Positions 10,285-18,760 of a DNA stretch of 51,372 nt are shown here, in pieces (the stretch's first letter is position 1; each line of letters begins with the position of its first letter). The stretch spans positions 1 to 51,372 of the forward strand of contig NZ_KL591021.1 of NCBI RefSeq assembly GCF_000716335.1, read 5' to 3'. This DNA comes from Streptomyces sp. NRRL S-118. GTDB taxonomy: Bacteria > Actinomycetota > Actinomycetes > Streptomycetales > Streptomycetaceae. The notes beneath the pieces were generated by a model, which had not been told where the DNA came from, did no database searches, and worked only from the letters and a program-made list of their open reading frames with translations. Position numbers and translations under genes: made by a program.

Positions 10285-11511
10285 AGGGCGGGGTACGACA
10301 GCGCCGTCGGCCACGCGCACGCGGAACTCGCCCTCCGCGACACGGGCCCGCAGCTCCTCGTCCGCGGCGACCTCCTCCGGCGAGCGGACCACCGATCCGT
10401 CCGCCCGCTGCAGCACCGCGTACCCCCGCTCCAGGGTCGCGGCGGGGGAGAGGGCCACCACGCGCGCGCGGGTGTGCGACAGCTCGGAGTCGGCCCGGTC
10501 CAGCAGGTGGCCCAGCACCCGGCGGCTGCGCGCCACCAGGGCGTCCACCTCGGCCTCCCGCTCCTCCACCATGCGCCCCGGGTGCTCCATCACGGGCCGG
10601 GCCAGCGCGTGCGCCAGGCCCCGCTCCTCGCGGTCGAGCAGTCCCCGCACCGTGCGCAGGGCGCGGTCCCGCAGCGCCCGGACCCGCTCCAGCTCCTCGC
10701 CCACGTCCGGCACGACCTTCTTCGCGGCGTCCGTCGGGGTGGACGCCCGCAGGTCCGCGACCAGGTCGAGCAGCGGCGCGTCCGGTTCGTGGCCGATCGC
10801 CGACACCACCGGCGTACGGCACTCGGCGACCGCACGGACGAGCTGCTCGTCGGAGAAGGGCAGCAGGTCCTCCACGCTGCCGCCGCCGCGGGCCACGATG
10901 ATCACGTCGACGTCCGGGACCGCGTCCAGCTCCTTGACCGCCTGGATCACCTGGGGCACCGCGTGCACGCCCTGCACCGCGACGTTGCGCACCTCGAACC
11001 GCACCGCCGGCCAGCGCCGCCGCGCGACCTCCAGCACGTCGCGCTCGGCGGCCGAGGCCCGGCCGCAGACCAGCCCGATCAGCTGCGGCAGGAACGGCAG
11101 CGGCTTCTTCAGGTCGGACGCGAACAACCCCTCCGCCCCCAGGGACCGCTTCAGCATCTCCAGCCGGGCGAGCAGCTCCCCGATCCCCACCGGCCGTATC
11201 TCCGCCGCCCGCAGCGACAGCTGGCCCCGCGGCGCGTACCACTCCGGCTTCGCGTGCACCACGACCCGCGCGCCCTCGGCGACGACGTCCGCGACCGCGT
11301 CGAAGACCTGCCGGTAGCAGGTCACGCTCACGGAGATGTCGTACGACGGGTCGCGCAGGGTCATGAAGACCACTCCGGCCCCCGGCCGCCGCGACAACTG
11401 CGTGATCTGCCCCTCCACCCAGACGGCGCCGAGCCGGTCGATCCACCCCCCGATGAGCCGTGACACCTCACCGACGGGCAGCGGCGCTTCGGCAGACGTA
11501 TTCAGACCCAT
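10282..11511 (-). CDS. xseA: Exodeoxyribonuclease VII large subunit
   Basis: 409 residues; the catalytic subunit of exonuclease VII. Residues about 12-110 form the N-terminal OB-fold ([28 protein letters not shown]). The central nuclease domain has the blocks [38 protein letters not shown] and [20 protein letters not shown]. The C-terminal part is a long coiled coil with many Arg and Glu residues, followed by a basic tail. The ATG at 11511 is supported by TAGGCT 7 nt upstream, a leaderless arrangement. A much longer in-frame extension to 11670 lacks family similarity. Forms a two-gene unit with xseB. Confidence 0.95.
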   Translation of the reverse strand: MGLNTSAEAPLPVGEVSRLIGGWIDRLGAVWVEGQITQLSRRPGAGVVFMTLRDPSYDISVSVTCYRQVFDAVADVVAEGARVVVHAKPEWYAPRGQLSLRAAEIRPVGIGELLARLEMLKRSLGAEGLFASDLKKPLPFLPQLIGLVCGRASAAERDVLEVARRRWPAVRFEVRNVAVQGVHAVPQVIQAVKELDAVPDVDVIIVARGGGSVEDLLPFSDEQLVRAVAECRTPVVSAIGHEPDAPLLDLVADLRASTPTDAAKKVVPDVGEELERVRALRDRALRTVRGLLDREERGLAHALARPVMEHPGRMVEEREAEVDALVARSRRVLGHLLDRADSELSHTRARVVALSPAATLERGYAVLQRADGSVVRSPEEVAADEELRARVAEGEFRVRVADGAVVPRP

Positions 11512-11518
11512 GCGGGCG

Positions 11519-11524
11519 AGCCTA
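11519..11524 (-). promoter_or_regulatory. -10 element of a leaderless promoter (xseA)
   Basis: TAGGCT on the minus strand, 7 nt before the ATG at 11511, with no Shine-Dalgarno sequence between. Confidence 0.55.
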
Positions 11525-11920
11525 CGCGCCGCCACCGACAGCCCGGCCGATCCGGCACGGAGACGTGCCCGCCCCCGAACCCGGGACGTGCGGGCGACGC
11601 TCACCCCACGCCGCTCCGGCGTCCTCGCTGCACCGCCAGCACCACCAGTCCCACGGTCGGCACTCCGCACCCACCCCGAGTGCCGGCGTCACCGCCTGCC
11701 CCGCCGGCCCCGCGACCGCCCCGCCCGACCGGGGGTGCCGGGCACGCCGGCCGGCGCCCTGGGGGCGATTCGGAGCAGCCCGCAGAAAAGGAGGTCCCGG
11801 GAGCCGGGCGTCCGGCGCGGCCCGTCCGCGTCGCCCCGCCGCTCCGTCCCCCGCGCGCCGGTGCCCACCCTGCAGCCGGTCCCCGCACGCGGCGGATCAT
11901 GTGCCGTGCCGACGCGCCCT
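11525..11920. other. 396-bp divergent intergenic region without a supported gene
   Basis: Lies between the divergent xseA and ispH promoters. Several frames are open because of the high GC content. One minus-strand frame from about 11902 reads as a Gly/Pro/Arg-rich peptide ending in a short hydrophobic stretch (VGLVVLAV), but it lacks a convincing start signal. I see no RNA gene or repeat. Confidence 0.4.
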
Positions 11921-11926
11921 TACGAT
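11921..11926 (+). promoter_or_regulatory. -10 element of a leaderless promoter (ispH)
   Basis: TACGAT followed by exactly 7 nt and the ispH ATG at 11934. Confidence 0.6.
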
Positions 11927-11933
11927 GGGACGC

Positions 11934-12971
11934 ATGACTGCTGCTACGCCTGCCGCCCGCCGCGTCCTCCTCGCCGCCCCCCGCGGTTACTGCGCGGGCG
12001 TGGACCGTGCCGTGATCGCCGTGGAGAAGGCGCTGGAGCAGTACGGCGCCCCGATCTACGTACGCCACGAGATCGTGCACAACAAGTACGTCGTGCAGAC
12101 CCTGGAGAAGAAGGGCGCCATCTTCGTCGAGCAGACGGACGAGGTCCCCCCGGGCTCGATCGTGATGTTCTCCGCGCACGGCGTGGCACCCGTCGTCCAC
12201 GAGGAGGCGGCGGCCGGCCGGCTCGCCACCATCGACGCGACCTGCCCGCTGGTCACCAAGGTCCACAAGGAGGCCGTCCGGTACGCGGGCGAGGACTTCG
12301 ACATCCTCCTGATCGGCCACGAGGGCCACGAGGAGGTCATCGGCACCTCCGGTGAGGCCCCCGACCACATCACGCTGGTCGACGGCCCGGACGACGTGGA
12401 GAAGGTCGAGGTGCGCGACCCGTCCAAGGTCGTGTGGCTCTCCCAGACCACCCTCTCCGTCGACGAGACCATGGAGACCGTCGACGCGCTGAAGGAGAAG
12501 TTCCCGCTGCTCGTCTCGCCGCCGAGCGACGACATCTGCTACGCGACGCAGAACCGCCAGCTCGCCGTGAAGCAGATGGGCGCCGAGGCGGACCTCGTCA
12601 TCGTGGTCGGGTCCCGCAACTCCTCCAACTCCAAGCGGCTGGTCGAGGTCGCCAAGCTCGCGGGCGCGCGCGACGCCCACCTGGTGGACTTCGCCGACGA
12701 GATCGACGAGGCATGGCTGGACGGCGTCTCGACGGTCGGCGTCACGTCGGGCGCGTCCGTGCCCGAGGTGCTGGTCGACGGCGTGCTGGAGTGGCTGGCG
12801 CAGCGCGGCTTCGAGGACGTAGAGACCGTCAAGGCGGCCGAGGAGTCGATCACCTTCTCGCTCCCCAAGGAGCTGCGCCGGGATCTGCGCGCCGAGGCCG
12901 CCGAGCTCGTGGCCCGGGCCGAGGCCCGCGCGGCGGGCGGAGAGGCCGCGGCGGACGCCGCGAAGGAGTAA
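11934..12971 (+). CDS. ispH: 4-hydroxy-3-methylbut-2-enyl diphosphate reductase
   Basis: 345 residues; the last step of the MEP isoprenoid pathway, reducing HMBPP to IPP and DMAPP with a [4Fe-4S] cluster. The three cluster cysteines are Cys20 ([11 protein letters not shown]), Cys104 ([11 protein letters not shown]) and Cys202 ([11 protein letters not shown]). Other family blocks are [32 protein letters not shown] and [10 protein letters not shown]. The C-terminal 35 residues are an Ala/Glu/Arg-rich tail beyond the usual core. The ATG at 11934 fits TACGAT-N7; an ATG at 11925 would overlap the -10. Confidence 0.97.
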   Translation: MTAATPAARRVLLAAPRGYCAGVDRAVIAVEKALEQYGAPIYVRHEIVHNKYVVQTLEKKGAIFVEQTDEVPPGSIVMFSAHGVAPVVHEEAAAGRLATIDATCPLVTKVHKEAVRYAGEDFDILLIGHEGHEEVIGTSGEAPDHITLVDGPDDVEKVEVRDPSKVVWLSQTTLSVDETMETVDALKEKFPLLVSPPSDDICYATQNRQLAVKQMGAEADLVIVVGSRNSSNSKRLVEVAKLAGARDAHLVDFADEIDEAWLDGVSTVGVTSGASVPEVLVDGVLEWLAQRGFEDVETVKAAEESITFSLPKELRRDLRAEAAELVARAEARAAGGEAAADAAKE

Positions 12972-12988
12972 CCGTCCGCCCGGAGCCG

Positions 12989-12994
12989 TAACGT
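12989..12994 (+). promoter_or_regulatory. -10 element of a leaderless promoter (ppgK)
   Basis: TAACGT followed by 7 nt and the ATG at 13002; no Shine-Dalgarno sequence precedes the ATG. Confidence 0.55.
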
Positions 12995-13001
12995 TGAGTC
13001 C

Positions 13002-13745
13002 ATGAACGTCTTCGGAGTGGACATCGGCGGGTCCGGGATCAAGGGCGCTCCCGTGGATCTGGAGCGCGGCGATCTGGCCGAGGCCCGTCACAAGGTACTG
13101 ACCCCACAGCCCGCGACACCCGACGGTGTCGCGGGCTGCGTCGCGGAAGTGGTCGGCCACTTCGGATGGTCGGGTCCGGTCGGCGTCACCTTCCCGGGCG
13201 TCGTCACCGGCTCGACCATCCGCACCGCGGCGAACGTCGACAAGGGCTGGATCGGCGTCGACGCGGCGGCGCTCCTGCGGGAGCAGCTCGGCGACGGTGT
13301 GACCGTCACGGTGCTGAACGACGCCGACGCGGCCGGCATCGCCGAGATGACCTTCGGCGCGGGGCGCGGCCGCAAGGGCACGGTCATCGTGCTGACGCTC
13401 GGTACGGGCATCGGCAGCGCCGTCTTCACCGACGGGCACCTCGTGCCGAACACGGAGCTGGGGCATCTGGAGCTGGACGGCCACGACGCCGAGAAGCGGG
13501 CGTCGACCAAGGTCAAGGAGGACAAGGACCTGAGCTGGGAGGAGTGGGCCCAGCGGGTCCAGAAGTACCTCGCCCATGTGGAGATGCTGTTCGCCCCGGA
13601 GCTCTTCATCGTGGGCGGCGGCGTGAGCCGCAAGGCGGAGAAGTTCCTGCCCCTGATCAAGGGCGTACGGGCGGAGATCGTCCCCGCGCAGCTCCAGAAC
13701 AACGCGGGCATCGTCGGCGCGGCGATGGCCGCGGCCTCACACTGA
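13002..13745 (+). CDS. ppgK: Polyphosphate glucokinase
   Basis: 247 residues; phosphorylates glucose to glucose 6-phosphate using inorganic polyphosphate or ATP. ROK-family ATPase blocks: DIGGSGIKG (6-14), the catalytic Asp in LNDADAAGIAE (about residue 107), and LTLGTGIGSAV. The zinc-binding cysteine motif of ordinary ROK kinases is absent; instead it has GHLELDGHDAEKRAS, as in actinobacterial PPGKs, and a Lys-rich segment (RASTKVKEDKDLSWEEW) suited to polyphosphate. Length matches the family. It follows ispH in the same direction with its own leaderless-type promoter. Confidence 0.95.
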   Translation: MNVFGVDIGGSGIKGAPVDLERGDLAEARHKVLTPQPATPDGVAGCVAEVVGHFGWSGPVGVTFPGVVTGSTIRTAANVDKGWIGVDAAALLREQLGDGVTVTVLNDADAAGIAEMTFGAGRGRKGTVIVLTLGTGIGSAVFTDGHLVPNTELGHLELDGHDAEKRASTKVKEDKDLSWEEWAQRVQKYLAHVEMLFAPELFIVGGGVSRKAEKFLPLIKGVRAEIVPAQLQNNAGIVGAAMAAASH

Positions 13746-13759
13746 CCCCGTGCTCCTCG

Positions 13760-13788
13760 GAGGGCCGCCCCGTCCGGGGCCGGCCCTC
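13760..13788. terminator. Hairpin terminator downstream of ppgK
   Basis: GAGGGCCGCCCCG pairs with CGGGGCCGGCCCTC (one bulged base) around a 2-nt loop, between convergent ppgK and the DUF6542 gene. Confidence 0.6.
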
Positions 13789-13850
13789 CCGCGCGGGAGG
13801 CCCCGGCGGCGGGTGTCACGGCGCCAAGCGGTACCGGCCCGGCGGACGGG

Positions 13851-14492
13851 TCACGGCATGGTGCGGCGCCGGGCGACCCGGGTCGCGGCGGCCGCGGCCC
13901 GCTGGCGCCGCCCCATCTCCCGCACCTTGCGGACGCAGGTGATCAGCCCCGCCACCAGCGTGCCTCCGTACAGCCAGCCCGCGTGCACGGCGAGCGCCGT
14001 GACCACGGCCATGGTGCGGCCGCCGACGCCCCCCACCCCGCCGGCGATCGGTACGACACCGACGGCGAAGGCGATGGGCACGCTGATCGGGGCGGTGACC
14101 AGGTCGGCCTCCCGTACCCACAGCGCGGTCAGCGCGCTGACGGGCAGGAAGAGCAGCCCGTACACCAGGGGCGAGCCGTCCAGCAGCAGCCGGTCCAGGC
14201 AGCCGAGGACGAACATCGCCCCGCAGGCGAACAGCCCCGCGCCGAGACCGGTCAGCCGGGGATCGGGCAGCCGCCGCAGCCGTCGCAGCGCGAGGACGAC
14301 CGGTGGCACCGGCCGCCGCCCGGGCGGGCGGGCCGCGCCTCCGCGTGGGCGCTCGGGCCGGACGTCCGGCCGCGGACCGGGCCGCCCCGCCGTGCGCGGC
14401 GGGCCCTCGGCGAGGGCGCCCTGAGGCGCGACCGGGGGGCGCCGGGCCGGCCGCGGCCGGCGCCGAGGGGGACTGTTCCGTTGCTGCTCCAC
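13851..14492 (-). CDS. DUF6542-type integral membrane protein
   Basis: 213 residues. The first 75 are Arg/Pro-rich and probably disordered. The rest forms about four hydrophobic segments (GLGAGLFACGAMFVLGCL, LVYGLLFLPVSALTALWV, PISVPIAFAVGVVPIAGG, MAVVTALAVHAGWLYGGT) ending in a basic cytoplasmic tail. Function unknown; I associate this position beside ppgK and ychF with the DUF6542 family. The GTG at 14492 is chosen because TACGTT lies 6 nt upstream on the minus strand; the open frame extends 13 codons further without a start signal. Confidence 0.72.
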   Translation of the reverse strand: MEQQRNSPPRRRPRPARRPPVAPQGALAEGPPRTAGRPGPRPDVRPERPRGGAARPPGRRPVPPVVLALRRLRRLPDPRLTGLGAGLFACGAMFVLGCLDRLLLDGSPLVYGLLFLPVSALTALWVREADLVTAPISVPIAFAVGVVPIAGGVGGVGGRTMAVVTALAVHAGWLYGGTLVAGLITCVRKVREMGRRQRAAAAATRVARRRTMP

Positions 14493-14498
14493 CTGGAC

Positions 14499-14504
14499 AA
14501 CGTA
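14499..14504 (-). promoter_or_regulatory. -10 element of a leaderless promoter (DUF6542 gene)
   Basis: TACGTT on the minus strand, 6 nt before the GTG at 14492. Confidence 0.45.
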
Positions 14505-14617
14505 GGTGGCACGTGGGCAGGAATCCGGCACGGGACACGCCTTTTATACGACCTTGGCCGAGAGTTCGCCTTGTGGCCGTCCCCCGGCCGCCGTCGCTGC
14601 CCGCACCGCCGCGCCCC

Positions 14618-14623
14618 TAAACT
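14618..14623 (+). promoter_or_regulatory. Candidate -10 element of ychF
   Basis: TAAACT lies 43 nt before the ychF start, which would give a leader of about 35 nt containing the purine-rich AGGGAAG Shine-Dalgarno sequence at about 14652. Confidence 0.45.
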
Positions 14624-14666
14624 GGGGGGTCGGCCCACCATCCACACTTCTAGGGAAGTCGCCAAC

Positions 14667-15755
<1,089 letters not shown>

Positions 15756-15796
15756 CGGCTGACGCCGTGATTGGCTGAGGTGCTGGTCAGACGGTA

Positions 15797-15933
15797 AAAC
15801 CCCAGCTCAGGGGCCAGATCTTCGGGTCTGGCCCCTTCCTGTTTTCTCTGGCTGGATCAGCCTGTTTCCTGGCCGTGTGCTGACTTGGTGCTGACTCTCG
15901 GGGCGGGTCTGTACGTGCTTTGAGCTGGGGTTT
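15797..15933. repeat. Inverted and direct repeats next to attL
   Basis: 13-bp inverted arms AAACCCCAGCTCA (15797-15809) and TGAGCTGGGGTTT (15921-15933) flank a direct repeat GTGCTGACT at 15877-15885 and 15888-15896, an 11-bp period. This is the kind of layout seen in recombinase arm-binding regions; the assignment is inferred. Confidence 0.5.
15810..15835 (+). terminator. Terminator now serving ychF
   Basis: GGGGCCAGA and TCTGGCCCC, 9-bp perfect arms with an 8-nt loop, followed by TTCCTGTTTTCT. It lies within the island, 55 nt after the ychF stop. Confidence 0.75.
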
Positions 15934-16025
15934 CCGGGGTGCCGTGTGAGGCCGGACAGAACGAGAGGCGCACCTGGGGAGGGCACGGGAAACCCAGTAC
16001 GCATGGGGAAGGGACGCCGGGCAGG

Positions 16026-16526
16026 ATGGGGGGAGTGGCTGCTGACCTGCTGTGGGATGACGTCAGAGGGTTCTTCGACCCTGATCTGATGGGTGCGCTG
16101 CCGGACGTGCTCGTTCCTGGGGCCTCGGTCGAGGACTGGCAGGCTGTCCTCGACCTTGTTGACGTGAGCGGATGGAAGCACCAGTACTCCGAAGGAGAGT
16201 CGGTACTTCCGGTGCCCCGGGCGGAGACAGTGCTATCCCGCCCGGCCGACGCTGAGTGCCCGCAGTTGAGGGTCTGGCTGGCTGCCGATGTGCTGGTGAT
16301 CTTCCGCTTCTGTTCGTCGGACGAGATCGACTTTGATGTCGACCTGCGGGAACTCCAGGGGCAGGAGCGACTGGACTTGTTCTGCGGGTTCCTCGCGGCC
16401 ATCGGTCGGCGGTTGGGGAAGCCGGTGCTGATGGATGCCGAGGGCGGCGACGGCAGCCATCCCGTACTCGGGTTCGAAGTCGAGAGCGATCGGGTCGTGA
16501 TGTTGGCGGAGCCGTTCGTTCCCTGA
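16026..16526 (+). CDS. Hypothetical acidic protein of the island
   Basis: 166 residues, not recognised. It is strongly acidic (many Asp/Glu, e.g. DEIDFDVDLRELQGQE) with no signal peptide or membrane segment. The middle looks alpha/beta (VWLAADVLVIFRFC) and the C terminus ends HPVLGFEVESDRVVMLAEPF. Size and charge are like polymorphic-toxin immunity proteins, but no toxin gene is adjacent and I do not assign that function. The ATG at 16026 is used; a GTG at 16035 is an alternative start. It is the first gene after attL. Confidence 0.6.
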   Translation: MGGVAADLLWDDVRGFFDPDLMGALPDVLVPGASVEDWQAVLDLVDVSGWKHQYSEGESVLPVPRAETVLSRPADAECPQLRVWLAADVLVIFRFCSSDEIDFDVDLRELQGQERLDLFCGFLAAIGRRLGKPVLMDAEGGDGSHPVLGFEVESDRVVMLAEPFVP

Positions 16527-16564
16527 CCGCTGTTGGTTCGGGCCTCCTGGAACGACCCCTCTTT

Positions 16565-16596
16565 ATGCGACAACGCGAATATTCGCGTTGTCGCAT
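16565..16596. promoter_or_regulatory. Perfect 32-bp palindromic operator upstream of the DUF6879/DUF5753 cassette
   Basis: Each 16-bp arm reads ATGCGACAACGCGAAT, with the dyad centre between 16580 and 16581 and no spacer. It lies 71 bp upstream of the first gene of the cassette, whose last gene is an XRE regulator, so autoregulation is the obvious role. As RNA it could also form a hairpin. Confidence 0.7.
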
Positions 16597-16667
16597 GGAC
16601 GGCGACGGCGCCCCTCCGTACGGTCGTGATGCCGCCCCACGAGGGGCGCGAGACAGGGGGTTTCACC

Positions 16668-16874
16668 ATGGCTCGTGAGGAACTGACCCGGCTGACCGGC
16701 AACGGGAACGGCGAGTGCGGCAAGGACGACTGCCCGAACATCTACCGGACCGCGTCCGGCTCGTTCGTCGTCCAAGGTGACGTGTCCCACGCGTTCACCG
16801 CTCCTGACGGGGAAGGGCTCGTGGAGATCCCGGAGGAGACATTGAGGGAGGCTTTCCGTGCTCTTGGCTGGTGA
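16668..16874 (+). CDS. Small Cys-containing protein, first gene of the DUF6879/DUF5753 cassette
   Basis: 68 residues. Contains GECGKDDCPNIYRTASGSFV, a C-x4-C-P pair followed by a beta-hairpin and then VVQGD, and a C-terminal IPEETLREAFRALGW helix. The design (short beta sheet plus a final helix) resembles the DUF397 small proteins that pair with DUF5753 regulators, but the sequence is different. AGGGGG 7 nt upstream supports the ATG at 16668. It overlaps the next gene by 17 bp, so the two are translationally coupled. Role unknown; perhaps the small effector or partner of the regulator. Confidence 0.75.
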   Translation: MAREELTRLTGNGNGECGKDDCPNIYRTASGSFVVQGDVSHAFTAPDGEGLVEIPEETLREAFRALGW

Positions 16875-17382
16875 TGCGTGGGCGGTGCGTTTCGAGCGCT
16901 TCACACGGGAGGCGTGGCGCCTTGAGACGCTGCCGCAGTACCTCATGCCGCAGGAGGCAGAGGAGTTCGCGGCGTTCCGTTCCGGAGTCCGTATCGACCC
17001 GGAGACCGTGGCGAACGAGTACACCGATCGGCTACGCCGACAGGTTGCGGAAGGGCGCACACAGGGCCGCGTTCACGTCGTCACTCGCCCTCTGTCGGAA
17101 TACCTGCGCTTCGAATTCCACCACTACTACAAGGCCCATGCCTTGGCCGGCGAGCAGATCCGCATTCTCGACGTCACGGACAGGTCCAACCCGTTGGATG
17201 GCGTGCAGGATTTCTGGATGTTCGACCATTCCGAAGTGGTTCTCATGAACTACTACCCGGACGGCAGGCAGATCGGCCGCGAAGTGCACGAGGGTGATAC
17301 GGCGCCGTTCATCGAGTACCAGAGGATCGCGGTATCCGAGTCGGTTCCCTTTGAGGAGTACGTGAAGGGCCTTGACCTTTGA
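16858..17382 (+). CDS. DUF6879 family protein
   Basis: 174 residues, all-cytoplasmic. Family features visible: FERFTREAWRLETLPQY at the N terminus, a central VVTRPLSEYLRFEFHHYYKA with conserved Arg and aromatic residues, and a C-terminal acidic segment DFWMFDHSEVVLMNYYPDG. DUF6879 proteins usually sit beside XRE/DUF5753 regulators, as here, and their biochemical function is not known. GAGGGAGG 6 nt upstream supports the GTG at 16858. It overlaps the gene before by 17 bp and the regulator after it by 11 bp. Confidence 0.82.
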   Translation: MLLAGDAWAVRFERFTREAWRLETLPQYLMPQEAEEFAAFRSGVRIDPETVANEYTDRLRRQVAEGRTQGRVHVVTRPLSEYLRFEFHHYYKAHALAGEQIRILDVTDRSNPLDGVQDFWMFDHSEVVLMNYYPDGRQIGREVHEGDTAPFIEYQRIAVSESVPFEEYVKGLDL

Positions 17383-18211
17383 GCCGGAGGCCCTAGGTCA
17401 ATCTAGGTCAGACCTAGCGGCGGTCCTGAAGAACGAGCGCAAGCGGGCCGGATGGACTCAAGTCCGGCTCGCGAAGCGCTGCAATATGAGCCAGACAAAG
17501 ATCAGCAATATTGAGGGCGGGAAGCTCACCCCCGCCATAGTCGACGTAGAGCTGATCCTTGATGCCCTCGGTGCAGAGGGGCCGCTGGCTGCCGAGATCC
17601 TCGCCCTTGCCCGCTCCGCGAACACCGAGTGGCAGGACCACTGGAGTTCGCGCCGCAGGGGGCTGGACAAGAAACAGAACGAACTAGCCAGGCTTGAGGC
17701 GGTCTCCACGGAGTTCCGCTACTTCCTGCTCTCCATGATTACCGGCCTGCTCGCTACGCCTGAGTACGTGCGCGCGAGCATCGCTGACGTTCCTGGAGAC
17801 CAGTCCAAGACCATCGCGAAGAAGCTGGAGCGGCAAAGCGTCCTGGTCAATCCGGAGAAGCGGTTCACGTTCCTGTTGACGGAACAGGCCGTCAGGTGGC
17901 CATTGCTTCCGCCTTTGGAAATGGCCATGCAGATGGACCGGCTCGCGTCTGTGTCCCGTATCCCGAATGTGCGGTTGGGCGTGATCCCATTGGGAGGACA
18001 CATTCCAGAGCGCCCCCTTAACACGTTCACCGTTTATGACCGTCGCCTGGCCACCGTAGAGACAGGAACAGGGGCCCTGATACTCCGGGACCACCGGGAC
18101 GTGAACGTGTACCGGGAGGACTTTGAACGGTACGAGGGATACGCCGTGTGGGGTGACGACTGCCGTTCACTCTTGAACGACTGGGCCGTGATCTTTACCC
18201 GACAACGCTAA
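17372..18211 (+). CDS. XRE-family regulator with DUF5753 domain (Scr1-type)
   Basis: 279 residues. Helix-turn-helix at about residues 17-60 (LAAVLKNERKRAGWTQ, LAKRCNMSQTKISNIEGGK) followed by the DUF5753 domain at about 95-275 (AVSTEFRYFLLSMITGLLATPEYVR, then the LLTEQAVRW and GVIPLGG blocks and VYREDFERYE). The family includes WhiJ-like and Scr1 regulators usually paired with a DUF397 protein; here the partners are DUF6879 and a small Cys protein. The only available start is TTG at 17372, with weak AAGGG close by, so translation probably depends on coupling with DUF6879. The likely operator is the palindrome at 16565-16596. Confidence 0.9.
   Translation: MTFEPEALGQSRSDLAAVLKNERKRAGWTQVRLAKRCNMSQTKISNIEGGKLTPAIVDVELILDALGAEGPLAAEILALARSANTEWQDHWSSRRRGLDKKQNELARLEAVSTEFRYFLLSMITGLLATPEYVRASIADVPGDQSKTIAKKLERQSVLVNPEKRFTFLLTEQAVRWPLLPPLEMAMQMDRLASVSRIPNVRLGVIPLGGHIPERPLNTFTVYDRRLATVETGTGALILRDHRDVNVYREDFERYEGYAVWGDDCRSLLNDWAVIFTRQR
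17393..17417. repeat. CTAGGTCA repeats and 15-bp palindrome at the start of the XRE gene
   Basis: CTAGGTCA occurs at 17393-17400 and 17403-17410. The second copy joins GACCTAG to make a perfect odd palindrome at 17403-17417. It lies inside codons 8-16 of the regulator and could be a binding site or a structure that limits translation. Confidence 0.5.
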
Positions 18212-18286
18212 TAAACGTAGGCCCCTCCGACTCGCTCGATGAAACTGGTTGCTCGCTCGGGACATTCGGTCGGGGAGGCGGCAAGC

Positions 18287-18496
18287 GTGAGTAATCCGAG
18301 AACGACGATGAGCGGCCCGGTGCATGTGTCTTTGCCCCGGACTCCGCCTGACCCTGCGCCCGGCTGCGGGGTGTGCGCGGCGTTGGTCTCGCAGCGCCAG
18401 GCGGCGCGCGACAGGGGCGACCTGTCAGCAGCGACGGACGCGGACGTGGAGATCCGCAACCACCCGCACCGGACACGCGGTCGGAGGAGGCCGTGA
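18287..18496 (+). CDS. Small hypothetical protein upstream of the DUF7848-like gene
   Basis: 69 residues. GTG at 18287 is preceded 8 nt by GGGGAGG, a better signal than the in-frame ATGs at 18239 and 18308. The protein has PGCGVCAALVSQRQAARDRG, where a C-x2-C pair is followed by a charged helix, and a basic C terminus with His-Pro-His. I recognise it only as a frequent small partner of DUF7848-type genes in Streptomyces islands. It overlaps the next gene by GTGA. Confidence 0.65.
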   Translation: MSNPRTTMSGPVHVSLPRTPPDPAPGCGVCAALVSQRQAARDRGDLSAATDADVEIRNHPHRTRGRRRP

Positions 18497-18720
18497 GCCG
18501 CTCTGTCCTGCGCTACATAGGGCACCGGATTACTCAGCACCCGGGCACGGACGTGACGTTCGAGGCGGAGTGCCTGGCCTACGAGTGCGGGTGGTCGGCG
18601 CAGCCGTCGGCGGATGGTGCTGCCGTGGACGTGGAGTGCATGAGCCATACCGGTCGGACAGGGCACGGGAGCTTCCGGCGCGTGTGTACGTCGTTCGCCT
18701 TGGTGGTGCGGACCGAATAG
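18493..18720 (+). CDS. DUF7848-like small protein
   Basis: 75 residues starting at GTG 18493, directly after GGAGGAGG. Pattern: SRSVLRYIGHRITQ, then an extended sheet with AECLAYECGWSA and VECMSHTGRTGHGSFRRV, and a hydrophobic end. Cys and His residues (C-x4-C, then C-x2-H) suggest a small zinc-stabilised fold. The end HTGRTGH-x3-F is the feature I associate with DUF7848. Coupled by a 4-bp overlap to the preceding gene. Function unknown. Confidence 0.7.
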   Translation: MSRSVLRYIGHRITQHPGTDVTFEAECLAYECGWSAQPSADGAAVDVECMSHTGRTGHGSFRRVCTSFALVVRTE

Positions 18721-18760
18721 GGGCACACCCTTGGTGTGCTGGGAATCTTGACCGGTGCAG

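Noticed and set aside
11601..11937. Possible small genes between xseA and ispH on either strand
   Set aside because: Low-complexity Pro/Gly/Arg translations with no start signal; they are explained by GC content.
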